DNA from: Methanocrinis alkalitolerans
Lineage (GTDB): Archaea; Halobacteriota; Methanosarcinia; Methanotrichales; Methanotrichaceae
Assembly (NCBI RefSeq): GCF_029167205.1
Contig: NZ_JARFPL010000008.1
Location: 13,138-77,137 of the forward strand
Length of the DNA: 64,000 bases
Reading direction: 5' to 3'
Part shown: in pieces, positions 61,201 through 64,000 of the stretch
How positions within the stretch are numbered: the first letter of the stretch is position 1
Layout of the letters: every line of letters starts with the position of its first letter
The notes under the pieces: model-generated
The model's input: only the letters and a program-made list of their open reading frames with translations
Told to the model about the DNA's origin: nothing
Databases searched by the model: none
Made by a program: the position numbers and the translations under genes

Positions 61201-61296
61201 TTCAGCTTCATCTTGTGCCAACGCCCCCATCGGCAGAACTGCCGCCATGGCGACCAGGAGCAGGCAAAGCAGTCCTCCAACCCTAAGGTATCTCAT
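58216..61296 (-). CDS. S-layer protein with two DUF1608 domains
   Basis: A 1026-residue cell-surface protein. A signal peptide (LRVGGLLCLLLVAMAAVL) is followed by an acidic low-complexity stalk with EQQMPPEDADE-like repeats, then two copies of the methanogen S-layer tandem domain, beginning EYTWNPQTFSGFFYDLDDD (near residue 195) and GEFTWNPYNFEGFYYDIDDD (near residue 475). Three Ig/CARDB-like beta domains follow, then a C-terminal membrane helix (MVAAILILLFAIGGGAYLY) and basic tail. ATG 61296 is chosen for GGTGGAG before it. In Methanosarcina the double domain forms the S-layer lattice; here the added Ig domains and anchor suggest a lattice component or lattice-associated protein. Confidence 0.88.
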   Translation of the reverse strand: MRYLRVGGLLCLLLVAMAAVLPMGALAQDEAEAGEAPEEPVLPGDGSSNDEGAEAMADEDASVDEQQMPPEDADEQQMPPEDVDGTEATSEDADEQQTPPEDVDEQLMDDAPLDAPMDNSLLPETPMGTSDSEESDPASEGNDAVDEADENGNDASEDDPLVEALPEDEEPEVALSNTDRIWRAGINPDEYTWNPQTFSGFFYDLDDDVGTETLTVNLRRSGDNYDRTIREEDLKYETKAAPISFEFDRWGEYQVIGFMAQKYFAGYIGTDRDVVDRDISLLDEEELRQVLIDDDSDYTVDTGSVLPLNEGYEIQIREIDLDGNKVWLSLAKDGQDVDSKVVDPTSLRTSTYKYEIDLAGKKLPLIMVHVASIFRGAETSLVTIDGIFQISDGYTTVATGDAHGSMEVDSIFGDTIRMINDRSISLRAGRTVSVMGDVSFLVADADELRFAPTVKRTGSYEIRGTIVDPAVGEFTWNPYNFEGFYYDIDDDLGTETMTVRFDGDRIGEGDIRYRTVPQSVQFDYEPWGSYNVIGFLAEKYFAGYNDNTTFTDRFSFINEEQLRKVLIDDDESYTVRGGATFPLKEGYELQIREVDLDGNKVFLSITKDGDEVDSRVVDPGRDVRTSTLTYEERIGGERVPIIAINVVSVFRGREEDLATIEGIFQISDRPRSVEEGETYGRMEIDGVSDAGIEMSNDGSFSLGRGRTISIMENMKFKVSDSDKRLVVPIVEVRMEVKPMRIEIPEAIVGTPAELKVTSNGSPVIGALIAINGDEVGTTDSDGIYLYSPRAAGRFDVEAKKDDHTEVMGVLVVSEILEERVLAVTAPQEVMKAESFVIKATIGVDMRPVEAADISFDGVSIGATDSVGTVSYASDSVGVHTITASKVGYENGSRRILVVTPVRITGIEMDETVRAGKAAKITAIAENWGSVSDNTTVELKVNGVPVESKDLTVGAGETGSLAFEYTPEEPGLYTVEVGGIQRTLTVEEKSSTGMVAAILILLFAIGGGAYLYSTGRLNEILGRIKNR

Positions 61297-61666
61297 GACT
61301 CTCCACCAACCTAAACAAGCTATATCGAATTTATTATAATGGGCCTTTGTCATCTATATATATATCTTCTCTACGCCGTATCTGTAGACCGTCCCCGCCG
61401 ATGAGCAGGTCGATCGATGGAACCCCGATCCGCCCTCAGGTGGGGTCATCGTTCAGCGCTGTTCTTCGATGATCCTGATCCGAGTTAAGGGTTTTTGTAG
61501 GCGCCGGTACTAAGAAAACGATCTGCAGCCTTCATAGAGGCGGATGGCCTGGCCAGCCCTCGCCCAGATCCGGGCCGGGATCTTTCGCCCAATCGCCGGG
61601 GTCACAACGCCGGGGTCACAATATAGATCGCCGGAGATCAAAATTCCATGAATCGGAGGGGGCGGG
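61297..61666. other. Intergenic region, S-layer promoter and small repeat
   Basis: No gene is supported. TATA-like stretches for the S-layer gene (minus) are ATTATAATAAA (about 61331-61341) and GATATATATATAG (about 61353-61365). A 14-bp unit CGCCGGGGTCACAA is present twice in tandem (61594-61607 and 61608-61621), with a related GCGGGTCACAAC at about 61662-61673. Confidence 0.45.
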
Positions 61667-62827
61667 TCACAACCGGTCGCCGGATGGAGGCCCGCCGCCC
61701 GAAGTCCCGGGCTCGCCGCCGGATGCGCCGGAAGAGCCGACATCTGCCGCCTCGCCGGAGGAGGGGCAGAGCTTCGAGCCTTCGGGGGTCTGGATTATGA
61801 GGTTTCTGTACGGGAAGGGTATCTCGATGCCCTCCTTATCGAACCTCTTCTTTACGGCCTCGCGGATCTCGCAGTGGGTCGCGAAGGCGATGCCCCTGTT
61901 GGGGATCTCGTACAAAAGCCGCATATTCACCGCAAAGTCTCCCAGCTCCGTCACCCTCACTTCTATGTCGCGGTTCTTCAGGACGAGGGGGTGCCTCTTG
62001 GCGACCTCCAGCATTATATCCCGGGCCTTGTCGATATCGGCGTCATAAGCGATCCCTACGTCGACGGTCCAGGTTATGATGGGATCGGTTATGGTCCAGT
62101 TCACTATCGCCTGGTTGCTCATGATGCTGTTGGGGACGAAGACCCTCCTCCCGTCCCAGGTCAGGATCGTAGTATGTCTCAGGGTCAGGTCTTCGACATG
62201 GCCGTAATCGCCGTTGAAGTCTATTCTGTCCCCGACGCGGAAGGGGTGGAAGACGGCTAGGAATATCCCCGATATGACGTTCGAGATGGAGTCTTGGGCG
62301 GCGAAGCTTACGGCGATGGCCGCGACGCCGGCGCCGGCGAGGAGGGTGACGGCGATGTTGCTCAGCCCCGGTATCTGGAATACCACCAGGAGGAAGCCGA
62401 TGGCGTATATCGCCGCCACGAGGAGCCTGCTGACGAGGAGCCTGAAAGTCTGTTCCGTCTCGGCGTCTATCCCCGTCTTCCTGCCCCCCATCATCTCGGG
62501 GAGCTTGATCTTGAGGGCACGGTTCACCATCTTGGCGGCGAGGTATGTGGCGGCGATGATCAAAATTATTTTCAGCAGCATGCCCACAATTGAGGCGACG
62601 TCGATCCCGAAGGCGATGTTCATCTGATCTGCTAAAGTCTCCAGAACCGGGGGGGACTCGTATCCGACGAGGGGGGAAGGGAGGTCCGGGACGCCCCCCT
62701 CCGGGAGGCCAGCGGCGCCGTCGGTCAGGTTTGAGGCCGGATCGATCTCTTCAGGGGCCAGCTGAGGGGGCGCCGCGTACTCATAGAAGATGCTCTCTTC
62801 TCCGAAGGGCGTCTGGTCCTCGTTCAT
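61667..62827 (-). CDS. MscS-family mechanosensitive channel
   Basis: A 386-residue membrane protein. Three hydrophobic helices (about residues 77-97, 128-150, 160-185) end in the pore helix VAAIAVSFAAQDSISNVISGI, followed by FHPFRVGDRIDFNGDYGHVEDL and TWDGRRVFVPNSIMSNQAIVN, the beta domain of MscS. The channel opens at high membrane tension to release solutes. An N-terminal acidic extension of about 60 residues and a Gly/Ser-rich tail (SSGASGGEPGTSGGG) are unusual. TATA sequence AATATTAAGTAT near 62855-62865 (minus) precedes ATG 62827. Confidence 0.93.
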   Translation of the reverse strand: MNEDQTPFGEESIFYEYAAPPQLAPEEIDPASNLTDGAAGLPEGGVPDLPSPLVGYESPPVLETLADQMNIAFGIDVASIVGMLLKIILIIAATYLAAKMVNRALKIKLPEMMGGRKTGIDAETEQTFRLLVSRLLVAAIYAIGFLLVVFQIPGLSNIAVTLLAGAGVAAIAVSFAAQDSISNVISGIFLAVFHPFRVGDRIDFNGDYGHVEDLTLRHTTILTWDGRRVFVPNSIMSNQAIVNWTITDPIITWTVDVGIAYDADIDKARDIMLEVAKRHPLVLKNRDIEVRVTELGDFAVNMRLLYEIPNRGIAFATHCEIREAVKKRFDKEGIEIPFPYRNLIIQTPEGSKLCPSSGEAADVGSSGASGGEPGTSGGGPPSGDRL

Positions 62828-63217
62828 AATCGAGAAAGTCTTTTTTGTCGATACTTAATATTTACCCCTATTCGCTTCCCCTTCTCATACCCATTGCCCC
62901 ATCCTCATCCCGCTCCCTCCAACCGCCTTTCCGTTCGCCTTTCGCCGGGGTTGCGCGCCGGGGCCGGCAGGCAGGAGACGCCCGCTCGTCGACGTACCAT
63001 CGACTCGGCACCACAGCCCAACTTTTTCCGTCGATCTAGCCTGATCGTCGCCCATCACCGCCCCCGCCCGGAATCGAGGGGCGGGGCTGGCGGGGCGGGG
63101 CGAGGGGAGATGATCGAAGGGCGCAGTATCTCGAAGGTCTGAGGAACAACGGGGGGCGGCAGGGGCGGCGGGAAGCAGAAAGAGCGGCAAAAGCTGCAAG
63201 CCCGCCCCGCCATCAGA
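62828..63217. other. Intergenic region without a clear gene
   Basis: Apart from the mscS promoter at its left end I see no feature in these 390 bases. The rest is GC-rich, with open frames on both strands that have no ribosome site, conserved motif or normal amino-acid composition. Confidence 0.35.
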
Positions 63218-63355
63218 TCAGATGTAGATAGGGACGTCCCATTTGTCCTTGCCGTCCTTGGGGGCGTTCTTCTTCGACCAGGCGGGATAGACGAGGATGT
63301 TGCCGTATTCGTCCTCTTCCCGGATGAGCTCTTCCTTCTTCTCCTCTTCGGACAT
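63218..63355 (-). CDS. Small acidic protein, 45 residues
   Basis: ATG 63355 to TGA 63218 (minus) encodes 45 residues, starting SEEEKKEELIREEDEYG and ending KDKWDVPIYI. The strand order, Glu/Lys-rich start and conserved-looking aromatic core NILVYPAWSKKN suggest a real gene, and GGGAGG lies 8 bases before the ATG. It is not a shadow of any larger gene. Family and role are unknown. Confidence 0.6.
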   Translation of the reverse strand: MSEEEKKEELIREEDEYGNILVYPAWSKKNAPKDGKDKWDVPIYI

Positions 63356-63550
63356 GGAGACAGCCTCCCGATCTCTCCACCACTCCGGCGACCCTGGGAC
63401 CTGCCGGAGGGGGGATCATCGAAGGCCCTTTAACCTGATTCAAAGAATTTAAGGGTTATCCTGGAACCTAAGTTCCCCATGATTTAGGCATATCAAGATG
63501 ATTTTCGATACCATCTACCTCAATCTTTAAATAGTATTATGTGCCTAAAT

Positions 63551-64000
63551 ATGCATATGAAATCGTTCACTCGCGTCAAAAAGATAAATGGCCAGGAATA
63601 TCTCTATGAGATAACCCCGTATTACGATAAAGAAAAGAAGAAGATTCGCCAGAAGAGCAAGTACCTTGGAAAGAACGTCAACGGGGTTCCGGTCAAGGTC
63701 CGCTCCGTGGACCAAATGCCGAAGAAGGTGCTGTCGCATGGCGAATTTGTCCCGCTAAAAAAGATCGCGGAAGACCTTGAGCTGGAAGAGGTCCTCTCTG
63801 GTGTCTTGCCTGGCAAAGAAGTCTGGCCGATTTTGACTTTGGCAATGAACTTCGCCACGCGTCCACGAGCACTAACTCATATTCAGAGCTGGTATGAAGG
63901 TACGATCTTATCTGAAGACCATCCGGATCTTCCTTTATCATCCCAGAGCCTTTCTCGACTGTTAAGCCGTATCGGTGAAGGAACTGCGAATCTTGAGTTC
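63551..64000 (+). CDS. Transposase, N-terminal part (IS4/IS1634-like), cut by window edge
   Basis: An open frame of 150 codons runs from ATG 63551 (or 63557) to the end of the window. It begins KSFTRVKKINGQEYLYEITP followed by YYDKEKKKIRQKSKYLGKN, the N-terminus found in IS1634-like IS4-family transposases; the catalytic DDE part would lie beyond the window. Codon use is lower in GC than the neighbouring genes. The inverted pair TTTAGGCA (63483-63490) and TGCCTAAA (63542-63549) just upstream may belong to the element's left end or promoter, which also has TTTAAATAG (63525-63533) as TATA. Confidence 0.75.
   Translation, partial: MHMKSFTRVKKINGQEYLYEITPYYDKEKKKIRQKSKYLGKNVNGVPVKVRSVDQMPKKVLSHGEFVPLKKIAEDLELEEVLSGVLPGKEVWPILTLAMNFATRPRALTHIQSWYEGTILSEDHPDLPLSSQSLSRLLSRIGEGTANLEF

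Noticed and set aside
62885..63199. Frame of 104 codons on the minus strand
   Set aside because: Arg/Pro/Ala-rich translation typical of non-coding GC-rich DNA, without start signals.

Overview
The window comes from a high-GC methanogenic archaeon, most likely of the Methanothrix/Methanosaeta (Methanotrichaceae) type. The evidence is archaeal ribosomal and transcription genes (L7ae, S28e, L24e, S24e, S27ae, Rpo7, Spt4, aIF2-gamma, aIF5B, MCM, archaeal DnaG), a methanogenesis marker 11 protein, an AksA-type homocitrate synthase, pterin-related proteins resembling methanopterin enzymes, a DUF1608-type S-layer protein and several NosD-like beta-helix surface proteins. Genus is inferred; no 16S gene is present. 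Many genes start with TTG, and TATA boxes are easy to see.

Layout. 1-1200: an AT-rich island with two unrecognised genes. 1280-6934: DHPS-like protein, then the rpl7ae-rps28e-rpl24e-ndk-infB translation cluster. 7369-12458: nitrogen uptake and assimilation (glnA, amtB, glnK), a GNAT gene, and a broken second glnK copy that carries a 282-bp MITE-like insertion. 12582-15882: secreted proteins and an AT-rich HsdR-like nuclease gene broken by one in-frame TGA. 16311-22670: three-gene split glutamate synthase followed directly by a formate-dehydrogenase-like molybdo/tungsto-enzyme and two polyferredoxins. 22802-24210: hisH-hisF. 24362-33697: HTH regulator, zinc-finger protein, glutaminyl cyclase, NosD-like protein, aksA, AOR, TrkH and an MBL-fold pterin enzyme homologue. 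33787-43256 (minus strand): IorA-like/marker-11 pair, dnaG-pth2-truD, and mcm-DUF424-nmd3. 43383-46251: a second MITE, uspA, and the nfeD/stomatin pair. 46404-49846: aIF2-gamma/PIN/rpo7/spt4/dephospho-CoA kinase/S24e/S27ae. 50037-52276: an unknown gene apparently starting at ATT, PC4-like protein, aroA', and initiator tRNA-Met. 52447-63355: cell-surface proteins, a phenylacetate-CoA-ligase-like gene, a 14-bp minisatellite, S-layer protein, MscS and a 45-residue protein. 63551-64000: start of a transposase cut by the window edge.

The strongest candidate for an unusual system is 16311-22670. The glutaminase, FMN/ferredoxin and GXGXG parts of glutamate synthase are packed without gaps against an FdhA homologue that keeps the formate dehydrogenase catalytic residues, plus two iron-sulfur electron carriers. 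This suggests glutamate synthesis fed by formate-derived (or related) low-potential electrons. It lies downstream of glnA-amtB-glnK, so the two clusters together could make a complete ammonium-to-glutamate unit. Other points worth attention are the TGA-split nuclease, two MITEs with clear TIRs and target duplications, the ATT start candidate, a possible L7Ae-binding kink-turn over the rpl7ae Shine-Dalgarno site, and the 14-copy 14-bp repeat.
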